Of a stretch of DNA of 64,000 nucleotides, positions 23,057-36,883 are shown one piece after another. The stretch spans positions 310,001 to 374,000 of the forward strand of contig JBAMDO010000056.1 in the NCBI GenBank assembly GCA_037074765.1, written 5' to 3'. The DNA comes from Mansonella perstans. Lineage: Eukaryota; Nematoda; Chromadorea; Rhabditida; Onchocercidae. The position numbers and the translations under genes were made by a program. The stretch's first letter is position 1; each line of letters starts with the position of its first letter. Below the pieces are notes generated by a model. The model did not search any database. It was not told the DNA's origin and worked only from the letters and a program-made list of their open reading frames with translations.

Positions 23057-25761
23057 ATGTGATATAATAATTAATTTATCGCTTGTGATAACAAATGCAA
23101 ATTTCATTTAAACTTCAATTTAATCATTTAATTGCTCCAAAATGAAAACAAATCAATTTTTTGTAATTTTCTTTGTTTTTATGTTTTTTCATTTATTTTT
23201 CCACAATTTCTATTCAATCGTTTTAACAATCCAATCTCTTTCGCTTTTTCTTTTGACAAATTCAAAAATAGCGAAATAAAGAAAAGCACTGAGTGCTAAT
23301 ATTTGTTGTCGAAGAATAAAGAAATTATAATTGTATTCAAACCAAACATAACTACTTGAATTTGTAATTTTTGAAACTCTCTAAAACAAATTGAGTTTCT
23401 CGAACGAATGAACTAAATGCATCGATGATAGCAGATCAATCACCGAATCAATCATAATTTTAGTTTTAATTTTTGATGTCTAACCAGAACAAAAACAACG
23501 AAGTAAACAAATTGCATAAAACACAAAAAAAAAGATAAAAAGCAAAAATAAATTATTGGCGATAAAATTTAATAAAAACAGATTTAGGCTATTTTTTTCT
23601 TGGACCATTTTCAATTATACTGCTAAAGCAAAACAACAATGGAAAAAAGAGAGCTTAGTAAGAAAGAGATTGTGGCCAATAAGAAAAAAATCATTTTTTT
23701 CAAAAAATTACTGAATAAAAAAATAAAAAATAAGTGAAATTGTGAAAAAAAGAATTACATTATAAAAAATTTTCACTAATTACGTCACTGATAATGATAT
23801 CTGTAACACTTAACAGATGATTGAAAGCATTTAAATGATTAAACGATGCATTCTCTAATTCCAGTACTTATAACTTGAATTGAAATGTATTATGAAATTG
23901 ATTGATTGTCTAAGTGTTTTAAGGACATAATTTGTTTCATTAGAAATGCCATTTAAATATTAAAACATCTGGAAAAATAATTTTTGTTTGGAAATGATTT
24001 CCGAAGGATTGAAATTTTGATTATTATAAAATTGCATCGTAACATAGGTAAATATGCGAAAATCGATGAATTGAGTAAATATTTGAATAACACTTTTATA
24101 CTAAGGAAACAATGACGATCAAAAGATGGAAAATAATAGAGAGACGAGAAGAAAAACGAAAATATATTTTTTTTCAATTCATTTTTTTCTTTTTTTTTTA
24201 AATATTATTTTGCATTATATGATAAATTTGTATACTGTATGAGCATTACATCTATATATATATATTTATATAATGAGTATTACATCTGAGCTATTACTAT
24301 TAATCACCTCAAAATTTCCAATCACTTCAGGAAAAACTTTCGTATTGCAAACTTCCCATCGATTGATGAAATTAGCATTTCAGTCATTCCACCGATACAT
24401 TTGTTGGTAATAAAATTTTTTTGTTGCTTTGAAATATTGCAAAATATAAATATTTCAGTTATTTCACACTTGAACCTTTTATTTTGTAATGATTACTATT
24501 TATTAGTTCTAATATTTCGTGTATATTTGATTTCTCTCTTATTTAATACCTTACTGAAATAACATTTTCGTATTACAATGTTACTGTTACATTTGATAGT
24601 TCCTTTGTTTTTCTTTTAAATGATTTAAATAATTCACCTTCCAAATAGTTCGCATTTGCTATGATAAAAATGAAACACAGTGGTTAGTGCTAGTTATAAT
24701 TAATCATTGGTCATTTTCAATTGATGACAATTATGTTTTCATCACTTTTTTTCTTTTCGAAAAAATTGAAAGGAAAAGCAATTGTATTTAATAATTGGTA
24801 CTTTTTTCTTTTTAAATGATTAAAGATTTTCCTAAAAAAAATTTCAATAATTAGCATTTTCCTATTGAAAGATTAATTGCGTGAAATAATCACTGCATTG
24901 ACAATAACAATTGATAGGCGACATAAAGTGAAGCGGAAATTTGGCGGATTTCTAAGCTATCAAACTACTATTGTTATCATTACTATCACCAATTTCCAAT
25001 CTTCGAACTGAAAGACCCGAAGCAAGCCTTAATCCAGCGGGCATGTACCGCCCTATTGTCATTATTTACTATCACCGATTAACACACAATCTATTTGTAA
25101 TATAGCCTCGCCTTCTTCCGCTATCTAAACCAATCAGACAAAATTTCACTTCATTTAAAATCGAGCACTAACAACTCAGTCAACCAGTTTATGACATTAG
25201 TGTTAAATTGATCTCGGTCAGTCAGTCGCTAAGTCGACGAATCAATGATGTATACGTTAGTCTGTTTAGTTTAGTTTATCTTTAATCAAAGCAAATTTAC
25301 CTTACTCTATTGACATTTGGGGCAAGATGCATTTTGGGTTCAAATTTCAGCTTAATTATAAATTTCTGCAAAATTTTTTTTGCTCCCCAATACTTTTTTA
25401 TTTTCCATTTCAGTAAATAATTTTCAATAGATTGAAATTTCAGTTTTTTTATGCAAGAAAAAAAAAAACAAAGGAAAAATTTTATTATTTTAAAGAAATT
25501 ATTTTGAAAAATTTTCATTTCCATAATTGGTTCATTAATTGATAAATGAAAAATTTTGCATAAAAATTTGTAACAATTAATTCGCTAAAAGAGCATTTTT
25601 TGATTTCATTTTATTTTATTCATGGTGGTTCTACTATGCTAATTGTTTTCGCAATTGGATGAATTAATGGTTTTTGTGAATTTTATAAAATTTTGTTGAA
25701 TTTCATTTGTAATCTTTTTTTCGAGATATTTCACATTCTTTAACGTACAAATAATCTAACA

Positions 25762-28700
25762 ATGCAACAACAATGGTCAAGATGGAAATTACAACGATAT
25801 ATTTTTCAACATTGGCCTACTTATGCATTAGCTATCATATTTGCATCGATCACCGACGCAGTTGCTGATAGTAATTTGTCAACAAATTTGACAACAACAA
25901 CAACAATAACAACAGCTAATAAAAGGTAAGCAGAGAAACAGATTTGTGTTATTCCGATGATTCAGTTCTTTTACAGTGTATCGGTTGAATCCGGAAACCC
26001 AGAAACAAACGCAATTTCTTCATGATTTATTAGTGAACAGTACAAAGGTAAGCTAATTTCGAATTTTTTATTTTTTTGGTTGTATCATTTCTAATTCTAT
26101 TTAAGTAAATATTTCATAATGAGCGAAAACACAAAAAGGGTAAGCACTGAGTGATACTGGCTGAGATGCATTATAGAATTTTGAAATAAATAATGAAAAT
26201 AAATTATAGCTTAAAACAATCACAAAAGACTTTTGTTAGCTTATCACTTGGATCAGTCTTTTCTTCCAACAATTTCTTTGTTAATATTATTAGCTAAGAA
26301 AAAATTCGATATGCAAATTCAAATTTTAAAGAAGCAATTTCTGTTATTTAAAAATTTCAATTTAGGATTGATTAGCTTTCTCATCTGTATTTTCCTTAGC
26401 TGACCTCTCATTTATAGCCTGATATTTAGCTAGACTTTTGGAAAGCACCAAAAATAGCCGGTGGTCAAGTACACGTGATGGTTCAAGAAGCGATGAAGGA
26501 TGAATTCCTAAACTCAATGAAAACACACAATATTTCATATTCAATTATGATCAACGATGTTGAAAAGTTTGTCGTTTTGCATTTAAATTAATAAATTATT
26601 TGCAATTTGATATTCTGCAGTTCACTAATTCCCAAATATCAGATATTATTAATGGCAAGGATTCTCTTCAAAAGTAGTTATTTCTAAAACTACTTTTTTA
26701 ATTGTAAAAAATCAAAATTTCCATCATCCAAAAATTAATTTAAATTAAGAACTGTCTAGATCAAATCAGTTTTGAAGGTAATTTAAATTCCACGTAAACA
26801 GAAAGTTTGATGGATGTATCATCTAGAATTAAATGATCCGTTGTTATTTTTACACTTCTCATCCATCACCCTGAAATTAGAACTTCGTAAAAAAAAATCT
26901 CCTCTTGATAATTAAAGTTATCTTCAATTTCTTTATTTGAATATAATATATCTTATAGACATGAGATAGAATTTTTTTTTCAAATTAGCTATTTCAAATG
27001 TTTTCATTGCGACTTCTGCTTCGCATAATTTCACTTTTGAGAATGTTTGAGTAATTTAACTCTCTAGCAATATTATTCAAAATGAATCTACGATTGAAAA
27101 GGGTGCCAGAAAGACAAGTCCAGAGTTTTGTACATAATTGATCTTGGATCGATTCAAGTTTAAAAATAATCGGGAATTCCGAAAATCTCCAAATATTCAA
27201 ATTATCCAACAAATTTTACAGGAAAATAAGCAATTTACAACAAAAAGCCAGAAAATCACGTCATTATAATTGGTTGCGAGATGAACCATTATCAACACGT
27301 CGGGTCTATTTCAATCTGGCTCAGTATCACTCGTATAATGAAATTGTCAATTATCTGAATCAGTTAGCTGCTACATATCCGGATCTTGTCAGTGTTCAAA
27401 GCATTGGTGTTGCTCATGAAGGACGACAGATAAAATTAATTAAGGTATGATAGGAAATGAATGAAAATCACTGTAATTTTCAAATTAAAGTATTTAATAA
27501 AAAAATAATTAAAAATTTGCGTAATTTACAGATTGGTAAGCCAAGAACTTTCGAGAAAGCGGGCATTTGGATTGATGGTGGAATTCATGCACGTGAATGG
27601 ATTTCACCAGCTACTGTATTGTACATGATAGATCGAGTAATTCATTTTTTCTCCATTTTAACGTCAAATATTTCCCTACACGTGTACAGTAGATAAGCTA
27701 GCTAAATAATACAGAGCAAGCTCTAATTTTAAAATATAATTTACTTTTTTCGTTGTTTTAAAACATAATAGAAAATCGTTATCTTTTGCAAGACTAATTC
27801 TTAAGTATAATCGCTATGTCAAATTTTCGTAGTTTATAGAGTTGGCAGGATGACGAATTTGACACTAAATTAAAATTTAGAATAATAAGCAATGACTGCT
27901 TCCCATTTTGTTGATTGAATCATTTTTAAAGCAAAAAGAAAAAAATGAATTTTAAAATGATTTTGCATATTTTTTATTTTTGTTCAATTTCATTTTTTTC
28001 CTTCTGCTTCGATTTTTTACTTTTTAATGAAGCATACCTTTAATGCATTTAATTTTCTAAAATTTTCAAGTTATTTTAAAGATATAATGTTAGCAACAAA
28101 TTGTGCTAGCCATTGTGAGGATAGCTTAGCTTTACGAATATTGCATTCGCACATGGCGTGAACTTAAAAAAACCAAGGCAAATGTCAAAAATCCTTTCAT
28201 GTATGTCAAAAGCATTTGAAACAAATATTTGAATTATCGAAATATTTATTTCAGTGCTGTCTCTTTCTTTGCTATCATAAAATGCGCACTTGCATATTTT
28301 TTTTAGACTTTATATTCAAATGAAAAAAGTCATTATATTAAAAAGTAAAACTTAATGGAGATTTAATAAATTTGAAATCATCTGAATTATTCCCTATTAA
28401 TAGATTGAGCAACACAGCTTATTGACGGAGAAAAAATCTTAGAAAAACTGCTTAAATTCTCTTGTCGAACAAATACAGTTTAAATTTCGTAAATTTAATT
28501 TCAGTCCTCACTTAAATAACTCTTACTTTGAAATCATGTAAGAAATTAGGTGCAAAACAAATAAAATAGCGAAAAGAAGTGTTGTTCTGACTTTTTCTGA
28601 CAACGCATGGAATTAATTATATTTCTTACTCACTATTGCTGTTTTTTTGTTGACAACTTGTTTGTAACCTTAAATATTCTAAGATTATGTTCTTAGATGA

Positions 28701-31700
28701 GCTCTGTGAATATTCTGAATTATGCAAATATTCTCGAAGAAAAATTTTAAATTTAAAAGTTGATAACATTAAAGTTGAAATTCCACTTTAAACATTTATA
28801 ATCGAAATTTAGCTAAAAATTGTTTCCCACTGTATTGTAACGCAACTTAAATCCGTTAAATAGTTTGATTAATTAATAATGAGTAAATGCAACATTGTGT
28901 AATTTAGTTGGATCTCCATAAATTCACTTTTAATAAATTTCCAAAATTAGGGAATTGTGGTTTCTTGAAAAATAATTAGAAAATAGTGCAATTTTTTATT
29001 TTCATTGCTATTAATTAGCAACGTGTGTTAATTATTCGTCCGTCACTAATTAGCACTAATCATATTTGTCACCCATTAGTGTACTTCTTGTTGTTAATTT
29101 GTTTCTAATCATAAATATATCGCTTTTCATATTAAGTCAATCAAAATATATATATTCAGTCAAATCTTTCCAAGTCCTGAAATAGTATTTGTACTGTCAA
29201 GAAACTGAAATAAGTTCTTTAAACGTAATCCATGTATTGCATGACTGGAAGACAGGATTATCGTATTAAATGCATAACATTCTTCCAAAGCATAAATGCG
29301 TGTAAATAGTTTTTCATGCAGAAACTTGCAGCTGGTAACGCAGTATGATGTGAATCCAGAAATTCAACGTCTTGTTGATGAGATGGACTGGTTCATTGTT
29401 CCTTTGCTTAATCCTGATGGATATGAGTATACGCGGAGCAGTACAAATCCAGAAGTTCGGCTTTGGCGTAAGAATCGTTCACCGCTCACTTGTCGGGTTC
29501 TACACAATGGTACCTTTCACCATTATTTAATCTAATTACTTAATATCAGTTCAAAGAAAACAGAGGAAATTTTTGAAACTTTTTCATTTTCAAAAGAATA
29601 TCCTAAACCTATTCTATATGCTTTGTATTGTTACAGTAATCTTCCATCCATAAGGCAAACAGTAATTCCACTGAACATCGTAGTTGACAGATATGTTCCA
29701 AAATGAAAAGATATAAAAGTAAATTTCAAAGTTATTTTACATATTAAATTTTAAAAACGTTTAATTAAACATAAATTACAGCATATTGGAGCTGAAAAAC
29801 ATACACTGTAACTTGACAATGATCAAAAAAATAAAATTATAAAGAATGTAAAAGGATGAAAAAATTAGTTCAAATTAATTTTTAGAATTCTTTGTTTTAG
29901 GAATTTCTTCGCAACAGCAATGCTGTCAAGGTGTTGATTTAAATCGTAATTATGACTGGCATTACGGTATGGAAGGCTCATCGAACGATCCATGCTCTGA
30001 AATTTATCAAGTTAGTCGGTGATCGCTATCTAATTTTATTACTGCTAATAATCTTTTCGTATTAAATTTTAATGAAAATACTTTTCTAATCCATTTTAAA
30101 ATTTAAATATTGTATATTCAAGCTCAAATTAATGTCAATATGATAAATAATACAGCACAGTAATCAAGAAATCTTATGGTAGGTAGTAGGTATTAAATTT
30201 ATTAAAGTATTAGATTTACAGTAAAAATTTTTTTTGCGTTAGCACTTTACTTGAATGGCTATTTTTCTAATTTCTGTTTTTAACCTACCAAAAAAGCAAT
30301 GACATTCAACTATGCTAAAGTTTGAAATTTTTAAACATTTTTTTACAACATTTGTTTACTTGTACCTTGTCAACAGGGACCTTCTGCATTCAGCGAGCCA
30401 GAAACAAGAGCCGTATATGGATTCATCGCTGACCGTCGCAATAACATCAAAGCATTTTTAACATTTCATAGTTATTCGCAAATTTTAATGTATCCGTTCG
30501 GACATCGCGAACGTACATATACATCTGATGTTGACGATTTGGTGAGCAATTTTATTTTTACACTATCAGTGGTACAAAAACAATTGTTGTAAAGCTTTTC
30601 TCAAAATATCAATTAGAACGATTGATAAAGCAGTAAAATGATTAAAATTATTAATTTATAATATAAGCCTGCTGAAATGTTGGAGCTCACAAAACAATTC
30701 CTTATTGCAGAGAAATACAGCATTGCAAGCAGCAAACGCTTTGAGTGCAACATACGGTACTCAATATACGGTTGGTACGGGTGCTGATACTTTATGTCAG
30801 TTTTGTAATTCTTTAAAATTCCAAATTAATAACTATTTTTTGTCGCATGAAAATGTTATGGAAAATTTTTAGAAATTCAGTTTAGCGTAAGGATTCCGAA
30901 AATTTTTGCTGGATAAGTTAGCTGAAAGAAAGTGAGAGGGGAATTTCCAGCACCATTTTTTCTTCATTCTTCCAGATCCTGCATCTGGCGGAGCTGAGGA
31001 TTGGGCAAAAGGTCGAATGGGAGTGAAGTATTCATATTTATTCGAACTACGCCCAGGTAGCGAAGTTTGGGATGGTTTTCTGCTAGATGAAAACCAGGTG
31101 AATGAATAATTAGATTTTTTAATTAATATGTCTGAGACATTTGATTTTTTTCCTCATTATTTGAAGGTATACTTCATCAATACAAATATCTAAGCACCAA
31201 TTTTGCTATTTTAATTACTCCTCCTTTTTTGCTAAAATTAAGAAAAATTATCACATTTGTCAATTAGGTATTTTATCAGAACAAGAACTCAAACGTATTT
31301 GTTGTCGTTATTGGATAATTCATAGAAACGAACAAATTTCAAGGGTAAATAAATAATTTAAAAAACTCATCGAGATTTTCTGAAATGCTTGCTTTTACAG
31401 AAAAAAATTGTCGTGCAAGTTGAAAAATTTCCATAGGTATTTTGAAATTTTTTATTTTATAGATAATACCAACGGCGCGTGAAACATTCGAAGCTGTAAA
31501 GGTGATTGCCAAACGTACATCTGCGATGTTCACACCGAAAAATTTGCAGCTTACAGCAGTGAACGGTCTCAGGAAAACGGTATGAAATTATTTGTAATTG
31601 AAAATTCCTCTCTTTGTGCTTCTTTTCCTTCTTTTTTGTCTTACACAAAAATTTAGCTTATCAAAATTAAAACTATTTGCAAGTTAGTGAGAAAACTCAT

Positions 31701-33934
31701 CAGAAATTACTTGAATTCATTTAACAAAGTTTGACATTAAATATTGTATCATCTTTATTAATTAAAATAGAGGCATTAATACTTTTTTGTTACTTAGAAA
31801 TAATCTGGAAAGAACAGGAAATATAAGTTAATAAGTAAATAATTAAAAATATATCGCTATACTTATTTACGAACATATTATTTCAATATCGAGTAATAAA
31901 ATTAAATAATGCAAATAAATAAAAGAACGCACAGATACACAAGCAAACAAGCAATTACTTTTGATCAAATCTATCATTGAATTTCCGATCATTCATTTTT
32001 TTCTTTCAGAATTTAAGAGGAAAAAATCACAAATATAATGAAACATATCAATTATATATGAAATCATCAGTAAACCCATTTCAGCGAACTCAATATCTAG
32101 TAATTCATTTAGTATTTAATTACTAACTCTGTAGAACATTATATGCTTCACAATTTTGCTATATTATTGCATGGGTTTGCCTTTTTATCCACTTATTAAA
32201 TTTTTTAGCTTTCAAAACTTTGCAGTCTTTGGCTCAAGCATATTGACACAGTCATTTCACTTTACATGTATTTACGTCATTGCAAATTTCAGAAGCATAT
32301 AAATAGGTGAATAAGTAAGTAAAGTTTCACTGGAAATTTTTTTTAAAAAAAAATTACAATAGTATATTTACAAATTTGCAATGACTATCATACATTTTGG
32401 GCTTAGAGTCAGTCCTGGCTTAAGCTATTCCTTGTTAGACTGTCAGGAAATGGTTTGAAATGATTTAGCCCAGACGAATGGTTTGATAACGATTTGTTGT
32501 TGGACTGGTTATAGCCCATTGCCGAAATAGTGAGATTGATCGAATTGAACTAGTTAAATAATATAAAATACTGATTATTTCGATGATGAATCCTGTTACA
32601 TCAGATTCCAGCTTTTTTATGTTGTAGACATTTGAGTGAGGCTTACAACGATCAGTGAAAGTCAACATTTCCATAAATTTTTTGCAATAATATAGCTATA
32701 TTTTAATTAGCAGATTGGAATCATTTCTTCACTTTTTTGTATGGTGAATCATTCCTTTAACAAATACTCTAAATTCTTTCAAAATTATCACAATGATGAA
32801 ACTTTTTTTTGTCTTTTTTTTCTACCACGGGAAACGGGAAAACGGTATTAGTAACATGTTTTTCGTGGAAATGTACCGTGAGAATGTATCGTATATCTTG
32901 TATTAGTAATGAAAATTTTTTGAAGTTTGGTTTTTGGAATTTGTAAGCATACTGACAGATTAAGCAAATTAATGTCACAGTTGCCAATGTACTTGAATTT
33001 ATAGTTGGACTGATTTTTTTTGCCCTAATTTACTAATGGACAATAAAAAGTCTTCAACAAAATATGGTTTCAAAGGTCCAGCAATTCGAAATCTGAAAAG
33101 CAGTAAAGAAAATACTGGAGAAATTGAAGAAGAAAGAAAATATTGGCTGACATTTTCCCTTTTTCAATCTTTCTCGCAAAATCTATCTATAATCCATTTA
33201 ATTCATTCATTTGCCGCAAAAGTAAGCTAAATGTAAGATTTAAGTGAAGTTTTCAGCGCATTGAGTTTTCAATTACAATCATTCAATCATTTGATGATGC
33301 AAGCTAGAATTAAGCTCATATTTTCTTATGTTGTTAAGAAAGTTCTCTTTAATTCTGCTTGTAAGGAAAGCCATTAAAAAATTTTGAACAATTTGTATTT
33401 TGATAAGAGAGATGCTGTAACCTTGATCATTATTGATGTTCTTTTAATGATCATTGTTCTGGTAAATTATTTAATAGTTCATTTTAAAAGCAAAAATGCA
33501 TAAAGTGCAAATTTCAAATTTGTGCAATTAATTAGCTTGAAGAATTCATTTTTTGAAGAAATTTTTCTGTTCATTTTTCTTTTAAGAATTTCGAAACACT
33601 CAAAAAAATTCATGTGAATGCTTACGTGAATCTACATTACTGAGCAAATTTTTTGAGCGAATTAAATTTAATAATTCATATCCAAAATTTGCTTTGAATA
33701 TTTGATAGGTAAAACTGAAAATCCATATATCAATTAAATCAATCCTTTTAAGTTTCATTTCTCTATTTATGCTATTTATTCCTTATATCAATAATTTTAA
33801 ATTTGAAAATACTTCAGGTATGTGTTGACAATGAACCATTTTGTCAATTTTGGGCTCAGCATGGTTATTGCGCCAGTTGGGATGTTATGCGGCGAATTTG
33901 CGCACTTTCATGTGGTTTTTGCAGGAAAATTTAA
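25762..33934 (+). CDS. M14 zinc carboxypeptidase with ShK domain (CP1)
   Basis: Thirteen exons: 25762-25925, 25966-26047, 26430-26566, 27222-27444, 27532-27636, 29332-29509, 29901-30010, 30377-30541, 30711-30795, 30976-31097, 31463-31579, 32010-32069, 33818-33934; 1665 nt, 554 aa. A signal peptide (about 1-35, ending AVADS) precedes a Thr-rich stretch, then a procarboxypeptidase prodomain (FTVYRLNPETQKQTQFLHDL, NDVEK) and dibasic sites near KARKSR. The catalytic domain (about 150-460) is complete: zinc ligands H221 and E224 (GGIHAREW) and H364 (FHSYSQ), substrate-binding N311-R312 (GVDLNRNY), Y417 (YPASGGAEDW) and catalytic E440 (YLFELRPG). Residues 518-551 form a six-cysteine ShK module (C-x6-C-x8-C-x9-C-x3-C-x2-C). 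The product should be a secreted zymogen that trims C-terminal residues. E424, at the specificity position (255 in CPA/CPB numbering), hints at basic substrates. The 60-nt linker exon 12 is inferred from phase and splice sites. It is a tandem paralog of CP2. Confidence 0.94.
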
Positions 33935-34162
33935 TGTCACTATATAAAATAATGGATTCGCTTACAATTTTATGCAAATACATTTTTATGCAAATTGATG
34001 GAAATAATTTATTTGCTTATTTATTGATTAATATACCGAACTATTTTATTTTTTTGTGCTGAAAAAGAACAATTAAAATTAATTTTATGACATATTTGGA
34101 GTTTTTTATTTGAAGCTCTTAAGGATGTCGTTATTTTTATGGAATTTTTATTTTTATGGGAT

Positions 34163-34250
34163 GTGAGCCCAGTTATTGTAAGAAACAATAAATGGGTTAA
34201 TTGGTGACGTGAGCCCAGCTATTGTGGTAAGAAACAATAAATGGGTTAAA
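34163..34250 (+). terminator. Tandemly duplicated 46-bp unit, each with AATAAA
   Basis: Two adjacent copies of a unit beginning GTGAGCCCAG and containing AGAAACAATAAATGGGTTAA (34163-34208, 34209-34250). The poly(A) signals fall at 34187-34192 and 34236-34241, about 255-300 nt after the CP1 stop. They are the likely 3' end of the CP1 transcript, duplicated together with flanking sequence. Confidence 0.65.
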
Positions 34251-36395
34251 TTACCTTTTTGTAGGGACTAATAAAGAATGGGGAAAAAGGAAAGGAACGG
34301 TGGCTGAAGATAGCCCATTTCAATAATTTAACGGTATTTTAGGCTAGAAAATGTCCCAGAAAATGCTTGTATATAGAAAATGTATGTGTTTAAATGTATC
34401 AAAATTTTAATTTGAATTCACAGCTAATTTCTTTGTATATTTTTGCTCAACAATGTTTTCAGCCATTTCATCCAACTATTAATTGGTGCGCTTAATCATT
34501 GCAATTTTTTATGATTTTAATTAATTTTATCTGAAATATTAATTTGAGAAATATAATAGCGGCATAATTCATTGCTATTAGATGATTGATTAACATAACT
34601 TATGTAAAGCAAACATATAACATGTTAAAGGTCATTTAGAAAAAAATAATTAAGCGCATCTTCCTTAGAATATTAAAATTGAATTTCGTTTATATAATTT
34701 GCAATATTTTCAGATTTTTTCTTTTGCTTTTCATCATTTCATTAAAGAGTGATTTAAGTTATTTTTTAGTAAAAAAAAATCTAAATTTTTTTTGCCAAAT
34801 TCTTTTTTTTTAAATTGTTTGGTTGCAGCAATTCTTAGCAATTTTTCTCCAAGTCATAAAACAGCCTTCTTTTGGCCCTATGGCGTTTAGTCAGTGATAA
34901 GCTGTTTCCATGAATTTATTGTCTGATAAATTTGACAATGGTCGCTAATGCTTTAATGCCTATTTCTTTCACTTATTCATTGATAATTCCAGAATAAATG
35001 AAGTAAAATAAAGCAAAGAAAGAGAAAAATGAATTGAAATTGTAAAATTGAAAAAATGCATAGCGAAAAAAGACGACAACAAACATAGTAAATAAATTCA
35101 AATAGCATTTCCATGTGATAATAGAAGTCTAAGTCCCATATCATTGTTTATTTTTCACAACTGATAGCGGGTGACACTGATGACGGATTAATTTAGTGAT
35201 GGAAAGTCAACTAAAATGGACTGTTTTTCACAGTTGAAAACAATTTACTAGAGGATGGATGAGATTTACTTAACTTCTGGTCACTTTTCGCAGCTGATAC
35301 CGGTTTACGTGACTTCTGACTCGTTCGTTTTTTTCCCTGACCGATCGCATGACCTGTTTGCAGTGTTGTTCGGGAATGATTGTAGTTGGGGAGGGTTTTT
35401 TAATTTTTATGGTGGTGAAATTTGTTCATTAGTAATCGCGCATACATTTTGCAAGGAAGTCATCGTGGGCAGTAGTAATCTTTCGTGTGTACCCAACGCA
35501 AAGGTATCAAAAATTTTCTTGTTTTTCCTTTTTGAAATTTTTCCAATTGAAAAAAATTTGGCAAAAAAAAAATAAAGAATGGAATTTTGCTGAACTTTTT
35601 AAAAGATTTAAAATAATTGCTGTCAATAAAGTCAACAAATTATTTTGTTCGGAAAAATTTATTGGAAGTGTTATTAGATTATTTTTAATTAAAATTTTTT
35701 TCACTATTGATTTGGCAAAAAGCTAAATGAATTTTTCTTTTTGTTTTTACGGAATAAAATCAGTTATAGAATCCTGAAGCAATATGTTTTTTTTGTGACT
35801 TAGTAAACACTAAAATTGATAAATTTTTACAGTCTAGGATTTAGAATCATCATTAAAATACTAGAAAGGCCTTTGAGTTTGCAATAAAATGTTTACAATG
35901 ATATTAGAAAATTTGTGTGATAATTTTCGAAAATTAGTATACCGGAAAAGTTTACGATTGGCTTTCTGATATCAATTCGTAACATGTCGTTTAATTCAAA
36001 AATTAACATGCAATAATGTATTGTTATCAGCGACTCAAAAAATCAAAAATAAAATTCTTTCACTTTTCCTTTGAAAAATTTGATTTTTCTTAAAGATAAA
36101 TTAATTACAGTAAATTACCACCATTGGAATTGCTGAAAAAATTTTCTTTTTTTATTTTCAAAAAAAAAAAAAAAAGTCGGCTAGTACATTGGAAAGTTTA
36201 TATTAAGTTCAATTCTTTATGTGATTATTTCTAATTATTTTGAAAAAATTTAATCCGATTAAAATATTTGTTTACTTAAAACATACTTAAAAAATTATTC
36301 AGTGACATAATAATTTTGCGTGCAAATACTTTTCACCTCACATTTATCACAATGATGCTTTGCGGTTTCCTTGAACGCCACGATTACATATCAGT

Positions 36396-36446
36396 AACGA
36401 TGATGATGATGATGATGATGATGATAGCAATGATGATGACAATGAT
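36396..36446. repeat. (GAT)n microsatellite
   Basis: Nine consecutive GAT units followed by interrupted GATGAT-GACAATGAT, about 440 bp upstream of the CP2 start codon. A related TTATCATCA-rich tract lies at 36656-36690. Confidence 0.85.
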
Positions 36447-36883
36447 ATAATAATTTTCTTGAAATAAATTTAATTTTTATCGCTGTCATTTATTGTCGCT
36501 CATTAGGAATTGTCATTTCGTGTTCAGCAGAGGTCAGCAATTTCTCATATCTTTTGTCCATCCATTACCTTTCCTTCCTTTCCACTTTCACCCCTTTCCT
36601 TCTCTTCCTTTCTCTTTTCCTCTTCTTCAGTTTCATATAATACTTTCAGGTGATTATTATTATCATTATCATCATTATCATCATCAATACTTATGTCAAG
36701 ACAATATTTTGCATTGCTTTCAGTTAGTTAATTCACTGAGCTTTTAGTGCTGCTACTAATTGGTAATATTGTTTTAATGTTATTGTTACTAATGGTGGCG
36801 ATGGTGAAAGCGACAGTCGTGACAATAATTAGCTAAAGAGGCGGTACTGGCACGAATGAAGATCAACTCTCATCATAACATTT

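Larger units (their letters stand above)
20681..25761. other. Intergenic region upstream of carboxypeptidase 1
   Basis: About 5 kb, extremely AT-rich, with T and A runs and no supported gene. It contains a GC-richer island near 21125-21250 and a 26-bp tandem pair near 23005. The last 750 bp, including a mixed-composition stretch at 25000-25260, should hold the carboxypeptidase 1 promoter, but no motif could be assigned. Confidence 0.5.
33935..36883. other. Region between the two carboxypeptidase genes
   Basis: The first 300 bp are probably CP1 3' UTR. The remainder is AT-rich with one mixed-composition patch (35150-35510). That patch holds three degenerate repeats beginning TTTTTCACAACTGA, TTTTTCACAGTTGA and TTTTCGCAGCTGA, and a 106-codon plus-strand frame (35255-35575) with no recognised domain. 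The last 500 bp, which includes GAT and ATC microsatellites, should contain the CP2 promoter. Confidence 0.5.

Noticed and set aside
21172..27565. 16-bp exact match (TTCGAGAAAGCGGGCA) between the GC island and CP1 exon 5
   Set aside because: One such match is about what chance allows in 64 kb, and the surrounding sequences do not align.
33036..33230. 64-codon frame ending in a good GTAAGC donor in CP1 intron 12
   Set aside because: No acceptor lies at its start and CP1 already joins in phase without it. Considered chance.
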